NCBI GenBank assembly: GCA_014762635.1 | Contig: JABURR010000068.1 | Span: 1-64,000 of the forward strand | Source of the DNA: Paracoccaceae bacterium | Lineage (GTDB): Bacteria > Pseudomonadota > Alphaproteobacteria > Rhodobacterales > Rhodobacteraceae | Reading direction: 5' to 3' | Length of the DNA: 64,000 nucleotides | Shown: positions 52,785-63,324 of the stretch, piece after piece | Position numbering within the stretch: position 1 is the first letter of the stretch | Layout of the letters: every line of letters starts with the position of its first letter | Translations under genes and position numbers: made by a program | The notes under the pieces: model-generated | What the model saw: the letters and a program-made list of their open reading frames with translations, nothing else | What the model was told of the DNA's origin: nothing | Database searches by the model: none

Positions 52785-54728
52785 GTGAGATACAGGGCAG
52801 AAATCGATGGCCTAAGGGCCATTGCCGTGAGCGCGGTGATTGCGGATCACGCCGGGTTCCCGCTTGAGGGCGGACATCTCGGGGTCGACATATTTTTTGT
52901 TATTTCCGGGTTCCTCCTGACCCGTATCATCATGGCCGAGCTTTCCGATGGTCGGTTCAGCCTTCTGCGTTTCTACGAAAGGCGTGCCCGGAGAATTCTT
53001 CCGGCGCTCTTTTTCGTGGTCCTGGCCTGCATTCCGGCTGCGTGGGTGCTGATGTCGCCAGAGGAGCTTGAAGCCTTTGGGCGGAGCCTGATTGCGCTTG
53101 TGTTTTTTGCTACGAACTTCCTGTTCTGGTCAGAGGTCGACTATTTCGCGCCTGCCGCGACGGAGTTGCCATTGATCCATACTTGGAGTTTGGCCGTCGA
53201 AGAGCAGTTCTACATTCTGTATCCGGTGCTCCTGATTTATTTGTGGAAATCTGGAAGCCGGAACCGACAAGCTTTTGGTATCGGCGTGTTGTTGTCCTGC
53301 AGCCTGTTGGCAAGTTATGCGCTGGTCGCGATTTTCCCGGAATCGGTGTTCTATCTTTTGCCGTATAGAGCGTGGGAACTGCTTGCTGGCAGTTTGATCG
53401 CCATACTCCTTGTCTCGCGCGGGGCTGACGAGAGGCCTGGACGATCTGATCAGGGTCTTTCGGCTCTTGGGTTGATCTTGATCTTGATGAGCCTGACCCA
53501 TGCCTGGCCAGCATCATTCCCTAAGGGCTCTGAAAATATTGCGGTTGTTGCGGGAACCGTCTTGATCATCGCCTCCGGGGTGTCTGGAACTTTTGTCCAC
53601 TGGATCCTCTCAGCGCGCCTGGCCGTGGCAATCGGGTTGGTCAGCTATTCAGCCTATCTTTGGCACCAGCCGATATTTGCGTTCGCTCGCCTTGCGACGC
53701 TCGAACTCCCGGGGCCACGCGCCATGCTGGGGTTGATACTTCTTACCTTTGCGCTGTCTTGGGTGAGTTGGCATTTCATCGAGCAGCCTGCGAGGAAGCG
53801 GCTGCCGCTGTCGGCCGTCGTCAAAGCAAGCTTCTTGGCTGGCAGCACGGCGGTCGTTTTTGGTTTGGCCGTCTGGTCTGGTGATGGCCTTGCGATGAAC
53901 AGGCTTTCCGAAGAAAAACGGGAACTCCTTCAGTCAACGCAAGTCAGCCCCTTGAGGGAAGAATGTACAGGTTGGCCTCTGCAATTGCCTCCACCGGGTG
54001 AGGCCTGTGTATATTTTTCGGATACGCCACCGACCTGGGCCGTTCTGGGTGACAGCCACGGTGTCGAGTTGGCCTATGCCTTGGCCGGGAAACTTGAAGA
54101 ACGCGGGGAAAGCCTGGTGCATCTCACGGCGAATGGCTGTCCGCCTGCGTACAGTTTTGATGCCCGGCTTGTTGGGTGTTCGGAATGGACGCGGCAAACG
54201 GTAGATTGGATCGCAGCGAACAACACGATTGGTACAGTGGTCTTGGTCTACAGGTACGCGTCCCACCTCGCGGGAAAAAACGAAAACGATTTTCCGCGAC
54301 TTCCGCCAGTTGAGCCGCGCATGTTGGGCCACGACCCCCACCAAGAGCAGGTGGCGCGTTATTGGAGATCTTTCGAGGCGATGGCGAACAGGCTTGAAGC
54401 ATCGGGCAAAAGGGTAATTTTGGTCGAGCCTATCCCGGAAATCGGACGTCACATCGATAGGTACATAATGCTCTCTAACAATGAGAATGAGCGATTGGAG
54501 ACCGTCAACTTCGACTACTATCTCGCGCGAAATGAAACTGTGCGGCTATTCTTCAAGCAAACCAATTTTGAGATACTCGGCACGGCCAGCCGCTTGTGTG
54601 ATGAAGCGGTCTGCTACGGTAGTGAAGGTGGCCTGGCTCTTTATTCCGACGGCGATCATCTGAGCATCCGAGGCGCTGCAAAGCTCGTGGACGCCTTCTT
54701 CGAGCAGCAGGCCATGGGGGCGAAGTGA
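52785..54728 (+). CDS. OafA-type membrane acyltransferase with SGNH domain
   Basis: A 647-residue protein. Residues 1 to about 340 are an acyltransferase-3 membrane domain starting RYRAEIDGLRAIAVSAVIAD, with HLGVDIFFVISGF. The C-terminal part is a periplasmic SGNH-like esterase domain with LGDSHGVEL and DGDHLSIRG. Such proteins O-acetylate surface sugars (O-antigen, exopolysaccharide or peptidoglycan). GTG 52785 was chosen because homology begins with RYRAEIDGLRA. Base composition is less G/C-biased than its neighbours, suggesting acquisition. Confidence 0.8.
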   Translation: MRYRAEIDGLRAIAVSAVIADHAGFPLEGGHLGVDIFFVISGFLLTRIIMAELSDGRFSLLRFYERRARRILPALFFVVLACIPAAWVLMSPEELEAFGRSLIALVFFATNFLFWSEVDYFAPAATELPLIHTWSLAVEEQFYILYPVLLIYLWKSGSRNRQAFGIGVLLSCSLLASYALVAIFPESVFYLLPYRAWELLAGSLIAILLVSRGADERPGRSDQGLSALGLILILMSLTHAWPASFPKGSENIAVVAGTVLIIASGVSGTFVHWILSARLAVAIGLVSYSAYLWHQPIFAFARLATLELPGPRAMLGLILLTFALSWVSWHFIEQPARKRLPLSAVVKASFLAGSTAVVFGLAVWSGDGLAMNRLSEEKRELLQSTQVSPLREECTGWPLQLPPPGEACVYFSDTPPTWAVLGDSHGVELAYALAGKLEERGESLVHLTANGCPPAYSFDARLVGCSEWTRQTVDWIAANNTIGTVVLVYRYASHLAGKNENDFPRLPPVEPRMLGHDPHQEQVARYWRSFEAMANRLEASGKRVILVEPIPEIGRHIDRYIMLSNNENERLETVNFDYYLARNETVRLFFKQTNFEILGTASRLCDEAVCYGSEGGLALYSDGDHLSIRGAAKLVDAFFEQQAMGAK

Positions 54729-54863
54729 TGCTGGTCTGTCCCGGAAGGCTTGCCGCCTGAAAACCTGCCCGGATCAAAGGCTCCGCGTGGTTGTGAAAGG
54801 GTTTCCTATCGGGGTAGATGGACCGCGGCCCGGGCGTTCCCGGGTGTTGGCTGGAGAGAGTTG

Positions 54864-55136
54864 ATGAGCCTGTCCCTTGTTCTGGGGCTTTTCTGGGTGT
54901 TTGCCGCGACGGTGGTCGCGCTGCTGCCGATGCGGATGCAGTATCCGCCGGGGATCATGCTGCTGATCGCGGCGCCGGTGTTGATCGTGCTGATTGGCCG
55001 GGAACATGGCGCCTGGGTCGGCGTGCTGGCGCTGGCGGCTTTCCTGTCGATGTTCCGCAGGCCGCTGAGCTACCTGGCGCGCAAGGCGATGGGCTTGCAG
55101 GTGCGCCGCCCGAAAGAAGAGGGGGCACAGGGATGA
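54864..55136 (+). CDS. DUF2484 family membrane protein, copy 1
   Basis: A 90-residue protein with two or three hydrophobic segments ([34 protein letters not shown]). DUF2484 proteins are conserved next to murB in Rhodobacteraceae and have no known function. Its end overlaps the start of a second DUF2484 gene (ATGA). Confidence 0.8.
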   Translation: MSLSLVLGLFWVFAATVVALLPMRMQYPPGIMLLIAAPVLIVLIGREHGAWVGVLALAAFLSMFRRPLSYLARKAMGLQVRRPKEEGAQG

Positions 55137-55387
55137 CCTCGCTGACTTTGGTGTTCATCTGGCTGATCGCGGCCAATGTGATCGCGGCGATTCCGTCGAA
55201 GCACAAGCACTGGCCGCAGGCCTATGTGCTGATCGCGCTGGGCTTGCCACTGCTGTTCTACGTGGTTCGGGAGAACGGGATCTGGACCGGGCTTCTGGTG
55301 CTGCTGGCCGCCGCATCACTTCTGCGCTGGCCGGTGATCTACCTGTTCCGCTGGCTGCGGAGTATTTTCTGGAGGGCTCCGGAATGA
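55133..55387 (+). CDS. DUF2484 family membrane protein, copy 2
   Basis: An 84-residue membrane protein with the same plan as the preceding gene ([48 protein letters not shown]). The two are likely a tandem duplication. It overlaps murB by four bases, so it is translated with the cell-wall operon. Confidence 0.8.
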   Translation: MTSLTLVFIWLIAANVIAAIPSKHKHWPQAYVLIALGLPLLFYVVRENGIWTGLLVLLAAASLLRWPVIYLFRWLRSIFWRAPE

Positions 55388-56313
55388 AACTGCCCGAGGT
55401 GCGCGGACGCCTGACGCCGAACCGCCCGTTGTCGGACCTGACCTGGCTGCGCGTCGGCGGGCCTGCGGACTGGCTGTTCCAGCCTGCTGACCTTGAGGAT
55501 CTGCAGGCGTTCCTGCGTGATCTGGACCCCTCGGTCGCCGTCTTCCCGATGGGCGTTGGCTCGAACCTGATCGTGCGCGATGGGGGGCTGCGGGCGGTGG
55601 TAATCCGCCTTGGGCGCGGCTTCAACGGGATCGAGATCGAGGGCACGCGCGTCACCGCCGGGTCGGCGGCGCTGGATGCGCATGTGGCGCGCAAGGCGGC
55701 GGCGGCTGGGGTGGACCTGACCTTCCTGCGCACCATTCCCGGGGCGATCGGCGGGGCGGTGCGGATGAACGCGGGCTGCTACGGCAGCTATGTCGCCGAT
55801 CATTTCGTCTCGGCGCGTGCGGTGACGCGGGCAGGGGAACTGGTGACCCTGACGGCCGAGGATCTGAACTTCCGCTACCGCGAGACCGATCTGCCCGAGG
55901 GGTGGGTGCTGGTGGACGCGACATTCCAGGGGGAGCCGGGCGATCCAGAGACGCTCGAGGCACGGATGGAAGAGCAACTCGCTAAGCGTGATGCGACTCA
56001 GCCCACCAAGGATCGCACCGCCGGATCGACCTTCCGTAACCCGGCGGGATATTCCAGCACCGGCAAGGCCGACGACAGCCATGACCTCAAGGCCTGGAAG
56101 GTGATCGACGACGCAGGCATGCGCGGCGCGACCCGTGGCGGGGCGCAGATGTCGCCCAAACACTCCAATTTTCTCGTCAATACCGGGGGTGCCACGGCGG
56201 CCGATCTGGAGGGTCTTGGCGAGGAGGTGAGAAAAAGGGTTTTCCAAAACAGCGGGATAGAGCTAGAGTGGGAAATCATGAGGGTCGGCGAACCGGCCCC
56301 GGATAACGAATAA
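55384..56313 (+). CDS. murB: UDP-N-acetylenolpyruvoylglucosamine reductase
   Basis: A 309-residue FAD enzyme that reduces the enolpyruvyl product of MurA to UDP-MurNAc. [46 protein letters not shown], the catalytic Ser in TAGSTFRNP and the terminal glutamate in [10 protein letters not shown] are present. It is a type-I MurB by length. It follows the DUF2484 pair. Confidence 0.95.
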   Translation: MKLPEVRGRLTPNRPLSDLTWLRVGGPADWLFQPADLEDLQAFLRDLDPSVAVFPMGVGSNLIVRDGGLRAVVIRLGRGFNGIEIEGTRVTAGSAALDAHVARKAAAAGVDLTFLRTIPGAIGGAVRMNAGCYGSYVADHFVSARAVTRAGELVTLTAEDLNFRYRETDLPEGWVLVDATFQGEPGDPETLEARMEEQLAKRDATQPTKDRTAGSTFRNPAGYSSTGKADDSHDLKAWKVIDDAGMRGATRGGAQMSPKHSNFLVNTGGATAADLEGLGEEVRKRVFQNSGIELEWEIMRVGEPAPDNE

Positions 56314-56362
56314 GAGCAAGGGCCAACAAAAAGGCCCACAACAGAGGCACGGTACAGTGGGC

Positions 56363-57277
56363 ATGTCGGGCAGGACATCCCCCAAGGTTGCGGTACTCAT
56401 GGGCGGACCCTCGGCCGAGCGCGAGGTGTCTTTGTCCACGGGGCGCGAATGCGCGGCCGCGCTGCGGGATGAAGGATTCGAAGTGATCGAGGTTGACGCA
56501 GGTGTCGACCTCGCTCTGCGTCTGTCCGAGATCAAGCCGGATGTCTGTTTCAACGCGCTCCACGGTCGCTGGGGCGAGGATGGCTGCGTGCAGGGCATCC
56601 TGGAATGGATGCGCATTCCCTATACCCATTCCGGCGTACTGGCCTCGGCCCTTGCCATGGACAAGGAGCGGACCAAGGACGTCTACCGCGCCGCCGGGGT
56701 GCCGGTGGTGGACAGCGGGATTTTCACGAAGGCCGAGATCGAGGCGGGTCATGTCATGGCGCCGCCCTACGTGGTGAAGCCCTATAACGAGGGGTCGTCG
56801 GTCGGCATCTATATCGTGCCCGAAGGGGCCGAGCATCCGCCGAAGCTGGCTGCGGATATGCCCGAGCGCGTGATGGCCGAAGCCTATGCGCCGGGCCGGG
56901 AACTGACAGTGACCGTTCTGGGAGACCGCCCCCTGACTGTCACCGACATCCTGACCGAGGGCTGGTATGACTATGACGCCAAGTACAAGGCGGGCGGGTC
57001 GCGCCATGTTCTGCCGGCGGAATTGCCGAAGAACGTGTTCGACGCCTGTCTCGACCATGCGCTGGCCGCGCATCGGGCGCTGGGCTGCCGTGGCGTGAGC
57101 CGGACCGATTTCCGCTGGGACGAGGCGCGCGCGCTGGACGGGCTGGTGGCGCTGGAAACCAACACCCAGCCGGGGATGACGCCGACCTCGCTGGTGCCGG
57201 AACAGGCGGCCCATGTGGGCGTGACCTTTGGCGCGCTCTGCCGCTGGATCGTGGAGGATGCCTCATGCGACAGGTAG
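56363..57277 (+). CDS. ddl: D-alanine--D-alanine ligase
   Basis: A 304-residue ATP-grasp ligase making D-Ala-D-Ala. [50 protein letters not shown] and EXN-type [20 protein letters not shown] are intact. ATG 56363 chosen over the GTG six bases upstream. It overlaps ftsQ by 13 bases. Confidence 0.95.
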   Translation: MSGRTSPKVAVLMGGPSAEREVSLSTGRECAAALRDEGFEVIEVDAGVDLALRLSEIKPDVCFNALHGRWGEDGCVQGILEWMRIPYTHSGVLASALAMDKERTKDVYRAAGVPVVDSGIFTKAEIEAGHVMAPPYVVKPYNEGSSVGIYIVPEGAEHPPKLAADMPERVMAEAYAPGRELTVTVLGDRPLTVTDILTEGWYDYDAKYKAGGSRHVLPAELPKNVFDACLDHALAAHRALGCRGVSRTDFRWDEARALDGLVALETNTQPGMTPTSLVPEQAAHVGVTFGALCRWIVEDASCDR

Positions 57278-58140
57278 CCCCGCGCCGCGACCCCGCGCCC
57301 AGCCGCGCCGCCTATCGTCTGCACCGGCTGTGGCTCACACCGATCTTCCGCGCCCTTCTGCGGATCGGGGTCCCGACTTTCGTTTTTGTCTTCAGCGCTG
57401 GCGCCTACCTTTCGGATCCGGAAAACCGGGTCGAACTGGCCGAGACGGTCATCGATCTGCGCCGTTCGATCCAGGAACGGCCCGAGTTCATGGTGCAGAT
57501 GCTGGCCATCGACGGGGCCTCGACCGATGTCGCTGACGACATCCACGAGGTTCTGGCAGTCGATTTCCCGATCAGCTCGTTCGATCTGGACCTGATCGCC
57601 ATGCGGCAGGCGGTCGAGGGGCTGGATGCGGTGGCCGAGGCCGAATTACGCATCCGCCCGGGCGGCATCCTGAACATCGAGGTCGCAGAACGACAGCCGG
57701 TCGCGGTCTGGCGCAGCCGCCAGGGGCTGGACCTGGTGGATGCCGAGGGACAACGCGTGGCCGAGCTTCATGCCCGTTCCGAACGTTCCGATCTTCCGTT
57801 GATTGCGGGGCAGGGGGCGTCGGATCGCGTGGCCGAAGCGCTTGCGATCTTCGCGGCAGCCGAGCCGATTGCCGACCGCATACGCGGGCTTCTTCGCGTG
57901 GGCGAGAGGCGCTGGACCGTGGTGCTGGATCGCGGGCAGCAGATCCATTTGCCCGAGCGCGACCCTATCGCGGCGCTGGAGCAGGTGATCGCGCTTGATC
58001 ACGCGCAGGACCTGCTCGCGCGGGACATTTCAGTTGTGGACATGCGCAATGTCCGACGGCCGACGGTGCGGATCAATTCCGCCGCGCTGGACGGGCTGCG
58101 GCAAGTCAGAAGCGTGCATGAAGGAGGCGTGGTGCGATGA
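57265..58140 (+). CDS. ftsQ: Cell division protein FtsQ
   Basis: A 291-residue bitopic protein with a basic cytoplasmic N-terminus, one membrane helix (about residues 30-50) and a periplasmic POTRA/beta domain ([43 protein letters not shown]). It connects early and late divisome parts. The weakly conserved sequence is normal for FtsQ. It overlaps ddl upstream and ftsA downstream (ATGA). Confidence 0.9.
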   Translation: MRQVAPRRDPAPSRAAYRLHRLWLTPIFRALLRIGVPTFVFVFSAGAYLSDPENRVELAETVIDLRRSIQERPEFMVQMLAIDGASTDVADDIHEVLAVDFPISSFDLDLIAMRQAVEGLDAVAEAELRIRPGGILNIEVAERQPVAVWRSRQGLDLVDAEGQRVAELHARSERSDLPLIAGQGASDRVAEALAIFAAAEPIADRIRGLLRVGERRWTVVLDRGQQIHLPERDPIAALEQVIALDHAQDLLARDISVVDMRNVRRPTVRINSAALDGLRQVRSVHEGGVVR

Positions 58141-59471
58141 CCGACCTTTACCAAACCCAGCGTGCGATGCGAAACATGCGCAGGGCGGCAATCCAGCGCG
58201 GGGTCGTGGCGATCCTTGACGTGGGAACCTCGAAGATTGCCTGCCTGATCCTGAAGTTCGACGGCCCCGACAAGTTTCATGACGGAGACGGCATCGGTTC
58301 GATGGCCGGGCAGTCGGCGTTCCGGGTGATCGGTGCGGCGACGACCCGCTCGCGCGGGATCCGCTTCGGCGAGATCGATGCCATGGCCGAGACCGAGCGC
58401 GCAGTGCGCACCGCCGTGCAGGCCGCCCAGAAGATGGCCCATGTACGGGTCGATCACGTGATCGCCTGCTTCTCGGGTGGGCAGCCGCGCTCCTATGGGC
58501 TGGCGGGCGAGATCGACCTGCAGAACACGGTGGTGACCGAAGAGGATATCGCGCGGGTGCTGGCCTCGTCCGACGTGCCCGACACCGGCGTGGATCGCGA
58601 CGTGATGCATGCGCAGCCAGTGAACTTCGCGCTGGATCACCGCTCGGGACTTGCGGACCCGCGCGGGCAGATCGGCAACCGGCTGGCCTGCGATATCCAC
58701 ATGCTGACCGTGGATACCACGGTGGTGCAGAACCTGATCCACTGCCTGAAGCGCTGCGACCTTGAACTGGCGGGCGTGGCCTCATCGGCCTATGCGGCGG
58801 GGATCTCGAGCCTTGTCGAGGACGAACAGGAACTGGGTGCCGCCTGCATCGATATGGGCGGTGGGGCCACGAGCCTGTCGATCTTCATCAAGAAACACAT
58901 GATCTATGCCGACAGTGTGCGCCTGGGCGGCTGTCACGTGACCAATGATATCGCCAAGGGGCTGCAGATCCCGCTGGCGGTGGCGGAACGCATCAAGACC
59001 TTCCACGGCGGCGTGGTCGCCACCGGAATGGACGACCGCGAGATGATCGAGATCGGCAGCGACAGCGGCGACTGGGAAAAGGACCGCCGCCAGATCAGCC
59101 GGTCAGAGCTGATCGGGATCATGCGGCCACGGGTCGAGGAAATCCTCGAGGAAGTGCGCAGCAGGCTGGACGGGGCAGGGTTCGAACACCTGCCGAGCCA
59201 GCAGATCATCCTGACCGGGGGCTGCAGCCAGATCCCGGGGCTGGATACACTGGCGCCGAAGATCCTTGGCCAGCAGGTGCGCATCGGGCGCCCGCTCAGG
59301 GTGCAGGGGCTGCCACAGGCGGCCACTGGCGCCTCTTTCGCCAGCGCGGTGGGGCTGTGCCTGTTCGCCGCCCATCCGCAGGACGAATGGTGGGACTTCG
59401 ACATCCCCGCGGAAGGCTACCCGGCGCGGTCGTTGCGCAAGGCTGTCAAATGGTTCAGGGACAACTGGTAA
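58137..59471 (+). CDS. ftsA: Cell division protein FtsA
   Basis: A 444-residue actin-like ATPase anchoring FtsZ to the membrane. ATP-binding motifs ILDVGTSKIACLILK and CIDMGGGATSLSIF, and the LTGGCSQIPGL adenosine motif are visible. The C-terminal amphipathic helix (SLRKAVKWFRDNW) is the membrane target. Followed by a terminator-like hairpin before ftsZ. Confidence 0.95.
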   Translation: MTDLYQTQRAMRNMRRAAIQRGVVAILDVGTSKIACLILKFDGPDKFHDGDGIGSMAGQSAFRVIGAATTRSRGIRFGEIDAMAETERAVRTAVQAAQKMAHVRVDHVIACFSGGQPRSYGLAGEIDLQNTVVTEEDIARVLASSDVPDTGVDRDVMHAQPVNFALDHRSGLADPRGQIGNRLACDIHMLTVDTTVVQNLIHCLKRCDLELAGVASSAYAAGISSLVEDEQELGAACIDMGGGATSLSIFIKKHMIYADSVRLGGCHVTNDIAKGLQIPLAVAERIKTFHGGVVATGMDDREMIEIGSDSGDWEKDRRQISRSELIGIMRPRVEEILEEVRSRLDGAGFEHLPSQQIILTGGCSQIPGLDTLAPKILGQQVRIGRPLRVQGLPQAATGASFASAVGLCLFAAHPQDEWWDFDIPAEGYPARSLRKAVKWFRDNW

Positions 59472-59498
59472 CCGCAAAATCCAGTGAGATTTGCGAGA

Positions 59499-59523
59499 TG
59501 CCGCTGATAATGCGGCAGTTTTT
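59499..59523 (+). terminator. Terminator-like hairpin between ftsA and ftsZ
   Basis: TGCCGC-TGATAAT-GCGGCA followed by GTTTTT, 28 bases after ftsA. It implies that ftsZ has its own promoter in the remaining 125 bases. Confidence 0.6.
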
Positions 59524-59648
59524 GCCAGATTTTGTGGTTTTCCGTTGCTTTTTTTGGTGACGGAGTCCTGCGAACAGGATAGAATCACACCAATGAGCAG
59601 TGAAATGGCCGAAACAGGCCAGCAAAAATAAAGCAGGCGGATAGACCC

Positions 59649-61217
59649 ATGACATTGAATCTCAAGATGCCCGAAAGGGATGATCTGAAGCCGAGGATCA
59701 CGGTTTTCGGCGTTGGTGGCGCTGGCGGCAATGCCGTCAACAACATGATCGAAAAGGAACTGGATGGCGTTGAGTTCGTGGTTGCGAACACCGACGCGCA
59801 GGCGCTGGCCCAATCCTCGGCAGCCGCCAAAATCCAGATGGGCCTGAAGGTGACCGAAGGCCTTGGCGCCGGTGCGCGCCCCTCGGTCGGGGCTGCCTCC
59901 GCGGAAGAGACCATCGAAGAGATCGTCGATCACCTGGCCGGGGCGCATATGTGCTTCATCACCGCGGGTATGGGCGGCGGCACCGGGACGGGCGCCGCGC
60001 CGATCATCGCGCAGGCCGCGCGTGAGCTTGGGGTTCTGACCGTGGGTGTCGTGACCAAGCCCTTCCAGTTCGAAGGCGCCAAGCGGATGCGCCAGGCGGA
60101 AGAGGGGGTCGAAACCCTGCAGAAGATGGTCGACACGCTGATCATCATCCCGAACCAGAACCTGTTCCGCCTCGCCAACGAGAAGACCACCTTCACCGAG
60201 GCGTTCTCGCTGGCCGATGACGTGCTTTACCAGGGCGTGAAGGGCGTGACCGATCTGATGGTTCGGCCGGGCCTGATCAACCTCGACTTCGCCGACGTTC
60301 GCGCGGTGATGGACGAGATGGGCAAGGCCATGATGGGCACCGGCGAGGCCACCGGCGAGGACCGCGCGATCCAGGCCGCCGAGAAGGCGATCGCCAACCC
60401 GCTGCTGGACGAGATCAGCCTCAAGGGCGCCAGGGGCGTTCTGATCAACATCACCGGCGGCTATGACCTGACGCTCTTCGAACTGGACGAGGCAGCCAAC
60501 CGCATCCGCGAGGAAGTGGATCCGGACGCCAACATCATCGTGGGTTCGACCCTCGACACCGACATGGAAGGCACCATGCGCGTGAGCGTCGTCGCCACGG
60601 GCATCGATGCCGCGACCTCCACGGGTGAAGTTCCGGTGCCGCGTCGCAGCATGGCGGAGCCGCTCCAGCCGAAAGAGGCGGCCCCGAAAGCCGCCGCGCC
60701 GAAGCCGGTCATGGAAGAGCCGCGTGAGGTCGAAGAGCCGACCCTGTTCGAACGGGCGCCGGAACCGGTGCAGGAGGCGGTCGAGGACGACCTTCCCGAA
60801 CCCGCCTACCAGCCCAAGGTCGCCGAGTTCCAGCCGCGCACCGAGGGAGAGGAAGATCAGGCCGAGGTTGCCCAGTTCGTTGCGCCCCGTGCGCCTGCCC
60901 CGGGCACCCCGACGCCGCAGGCCTTGGCCCGGCTTCAGGCCGCGGTCGAGAAGACCCCTGCCACGCAGCCCACGCGCCCGCAGCGTGCCGCCCCGGCACC
61001 GCGTCCGGCCGCAGAGCACGACGAGGAAAAGCCGCGCTTCGGGATCAACTCGCTGATCGGTCGCATGACCGGCCATCCGCAGGAACAGGCCCCGCAGCGA
61101 CAGCAGCCGCAGGTGCAGCGGACCCGGGATATCCCGCGAGTCGAATCCGAGCCCGACTTCTCGGAAGAACAGGAACGGATCGAAATTCCGGCTTTCCTGA
61201 GACGCCAGGCCAACTGA
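59649..61217 (+). CDS. ftsZ: Cell division protein FtsZ
   Basis: A 522-residue tubulin homologue. N-terminal [20 protein letters not shown], the GTP-binding loop [13 protein letters not shown], the T7-loop region and a very long disordered linker (about residues 320-510, rich in P, A, E) lead to the conserved C-terminal peptide [11 protein letters not shown] that binds FtsA. The long linker is usual for alphaproteobacteria. Confidence 0.97.
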   Translation: MTLNLKMPERDDLKPRITVFGVGGAGGNAVNNMIEKELDGVEFVVANTDAQALAQSSAAAKIQMGLKVTEGLGAGARPSVGAASAEETIEEIVDHLAGAHMCFITAGMGGGTGTGAAPIIAQAARELGVLTVGVVTKPFQFEGAKRMRQAEEGVETLQKMVDTLIIIPNQNLFRLANEKTTFTEAFSLADDVLYQGVKGVTDLMVRPGLINLDFADVRAVMDEMGKAMMGTGEATGEDRAIQAAEKAIANPLLDEISLKGARGVLINITGGYDLTLFELDEAANRIREEVDPDANIIVGSTLDTDMEGTMRVSVVATGIDAATSTGEVPVPRRSMAEPLQPKEAAPKAAAPKPVMEEPREVEEPTLFERAPEPVQEAVEDDLPEPAYQPKVAEFQPRTEGEEDQAEVAQFVAPRAPAPGTPTPQALARLQAAVEKTPATQPTRPQRAAPAPRPAAEHDEEKPRFGINSLIGRMTGHPQEQAPQRQQPQVQRTRDIPRVESEPDFSEEQERIEIPAFLRRQAN

Positions 61218-61237
61218 TCGTTTCACGAAAAACTTCG

Positions 61238-61266
61238 AAAGGGTCGGCTTCTGCCGGCCCTTTTTC
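61238..61266 (+). terminator. Rho-independent terminator of ftsZ
   Basis: GGGTCGGC-TTCT-GCCGGCCC with one G-U pair, preceded by AAA and followed by TTTTTCC. Located 20 bases after ftsZ. Confidence 0.8.
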
Positions 61267-61447
61267 CATTTGGAAAACGGGGATTTTTTCTGCAGTTGCG
61301 AAGCAGGCGCGCAAAAAAATGCCGACGCTCACGCTCTCTGTTTCAGAGCGTTGCAAAGATTGAGTTGAGGGGTAGCGGATGGGTCAGTAATCACGACATG
61401 TCGGGAAAAGGGGGGCCATTGGCCCGACACGTGAACAGAGGTACGAT

Positions 61448-62371
61448 GTGCAGACGACTTTGAAAGCTCCCATCCGGTTCTCCGGCGTAGGTCTCCACAG
61501 CGGCAAGCCCGCGAATATGGTGGTGCGGCCCGCTGATGCGAACCATGGCGTTTCGTTCCGCCGTACCGACATCAACATCGGCAACACCGTGATCCCGGCG
61601 CGCTGGGATGCCGTGACCCCGTCGCAGCTCTGCACCTTGCTGCGCAACGACGCCGGTGTCGAGGTGTCTACCGTCGAACATATCATGGCGGCCCTCGCGG
61701 GCTGTGGCGTCCACAACGCCCTGATCGAGGTGGACGGTCCGGAAGTGCCGATCCTAGATGGCTCCAGCGCGCTTTTCGTTCAGGCGATCCTGCGTGAAGG
61801 CCTGATCCAGCAGGGCATCCCGGTCATGGCGATCGAGATCCTGCAGCCGGTCGAAGTGGCCGATGGTCTTTCCGTTGCGCGGCTCGAGCCATCGGAGAAC
61901 CTGGAAATCGAATTCGGGATCGACTTCGCCGATGCCGCGATCGGGCAGCAGCGCAAGCGCCTGGACATGGCGAACGGGTCGTTCGTGCGCGAACTTTGCG
62001 ACAGCCGTACCTTCTGCCGCCAGTCCGACGTGGATGCGATGCGCGCCAATGGCCTTGCACTGGGTGGCACGCTGGAAAACGCGGTGGTCGTGGATGGCGA
62101 GAAGATCCTCAGCCCCGGCGGCTTCCGCCACGAGGACGAAGCCGTGCGCCACAAGATGCTGGATGCCGTGGGCGACCTCGCGCTGGCCGGCGCGCCCATT
62201 CTGGGCCGCTACGTCGGTGAGCGTTCGGGCCATGCGATGACCAACAAGCTGTTGCGTGCGCTGTTCGCGAACCCGGCGGCCTATCGCATCGTGACCTGCG
62301 ACAGCGAGATCAGCCGGAAACTGCCCGGTTCGGGCGTTCGCGCCGCCGACCTTCCCGCTTGGGCGGCGTAA
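61448..62371 (+). CDS. lpxC: UDP-3-O-acyl-N-acetylglucosamine deacetylase
   Basis: A 307-residue zinc deacetylase, the committed step of lipid A synthesis. Zinc ligands are the His in STVEHIMAAL, His and Asp in HKMLDAVGDLAL, and the catalytic His lies in SGHAMTNKLL. The start is a GTG (MQTTLKAPIRFSGVGLHSG). It sits after the ftsZ terminator, so it has its own promoter in the 180-base gap. Confidence 0.95.
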   Translation: MQTTLKAPIRFSGVGLHSGKPANMVVRPADANHGVSFRRTDINIGNTVIPARWDAVTPSQLCTLLRNDAGVEVSTVEHIMAALAGCGVHNALIEVDGPEVPILDGSSALFVQAILREGLIQQGIPVMAIEILQPVEVADGLSVARLEPSENLEIEFGIDFADAAIGQQRKRLDMANGSFVRELCDSRTFCRQSDVDAMRANGLALGGTLENAVVVDGEKILSPGGFRHEDEAVRHKMLDAVGDLALAGAPILGRYVGERSGHAMTNKLLRALFANPAAYRIVTCDSEISRKLPGSGVRAADLPAWAA

Positions 62372-62472
62372 CTCCGCGTCAATCTGACCAAAGGCCGTTT
62401 TGCACGAAAATTTTATGTGCTAGGACGCGACGGTAGCGTCAGAATTCCGATTGACGCAGGGTTGTACGGGGG

Positions 62473-63318
62473 GTGCGCGTGGCGCTTCGGGACTGGGGTC
62501 TTGGACGATTCATCGGCGTTCTGGCGACGGCCGTGCTTCTGGCTGCCTGCGCGCCGAAGGAAGAGGCCGATCCGCTGGCGGGAATGGACGCGCGTCAGAT
62601 CTACCTGATGGGCGAGGCCGAGCTTGAAAACGACAACCCGGCCGAGGCTGCGCATCTCTTCGGCGAGGTGGAGCGGCTCTATCCCTATTCCGAATGGTCC
62701 AAGCGGGCGCTGGTGATGCAGGCGTTCTCGTATCACCTGGGCAAGGATTACGAGAACAGCCGTGCCAGTGCGCAGCGTTACCTCGATTTCTACCCGGGCA
62801 GCGAGGATGCGGCCTATGCGCAATACCTTCTGGCCCTCAGCTATTACGACCAGATCGAGGATGTGGGCCGCGATCAGGGTCTGACTTTCCAGGCCTTGCA
62901 GGCCCTGCGGGCTGTAATCGAACGTTATCCCGACAGCGAGTATGCCCGCTCGGCCATGCTGAAATTCGACCTGGCCTTCGATCACCTGGCCGGCAAGGAA
63001 ATGGAGATCGGGCGCTATTACCTGAAGCGTGGGCATTACTCGGCGGCGGTCAGCCGGTTCCGCGTGGTGGTGGAGCAGTTCCAAACCACCAGCCAGACGC
63101 CCGAGGCGCTTTACCGCCTGATCGAGAGCTACCTGGCGCTTGGCCTGACCGAAGAGGCACAGACGGCTGGCGCGATCCTGGGCCACAATTTCCAGTCGAC
63201 CGAGTGGTACGCGGATGGCTACGCGCTGCTGACCGGGCAGGGGCTGCGACCCGAGGCCGGGAACACCGGTTTCCTTGCCACGGTCTATCGCCAGACCATC
63301 AAGGGCGAGTGGTTGTAG
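62473..63318 (+). CDS. bamD: Outer membrane assembly lipoprotein BamD
   Basis: A 281-residue lipoprotein with lipobox LLAAC at about residues 22-26 and five TPR repeats (IYLMGEAELENDNPAEAAHL, VERLYPYSEWSKRALVMQAF, GQRYLDF-type repeats, RGHYSAAVSRFRVVVEQF). It is a subunit of the BAM complex inserting outer-membrane proteins. GTG start. recN follows after six bases. Confidence 0.93.
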   Translation: MRVALRDWGLGRFIGVLATAVLLAACAPKEEADPLAGMDARQIYLMGEAELENDNPAEAAHLFGEVERLYPYSEWSKRALVMQAFSYHLGKDYENSRASAQRYLDFYPGSEDAAYAQYLLALSYYDQIEDVGRDQGLTFQALQALRAVIERYPDSEYARSAMLKFDLAFDHLAGKEMEIGRYYLKRGHYSAAVSRFRVVVEQFQTTSQTPEALYRLIESYLALGLTEEAQTAGAILGHNFQSTEWYADGYALLTGQGLRPEAGNTGFLATVYRQTIKGEWL

Positions 63319-63324
63319 GGCGCG

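Noticed and set aside
53110-53517. Antisense frames inside the acyltransferase gene
   Set aside because: The plus-strand acyltransferase domains are continuous and intact, so these are shadows.
59103-61226. Minus-strand open frame of 707 residues opposite ftsA/ftsZ
   Set aside because: Shadow of ftsZ. Repetitive RRG/LDR composition and no recognisable domain.
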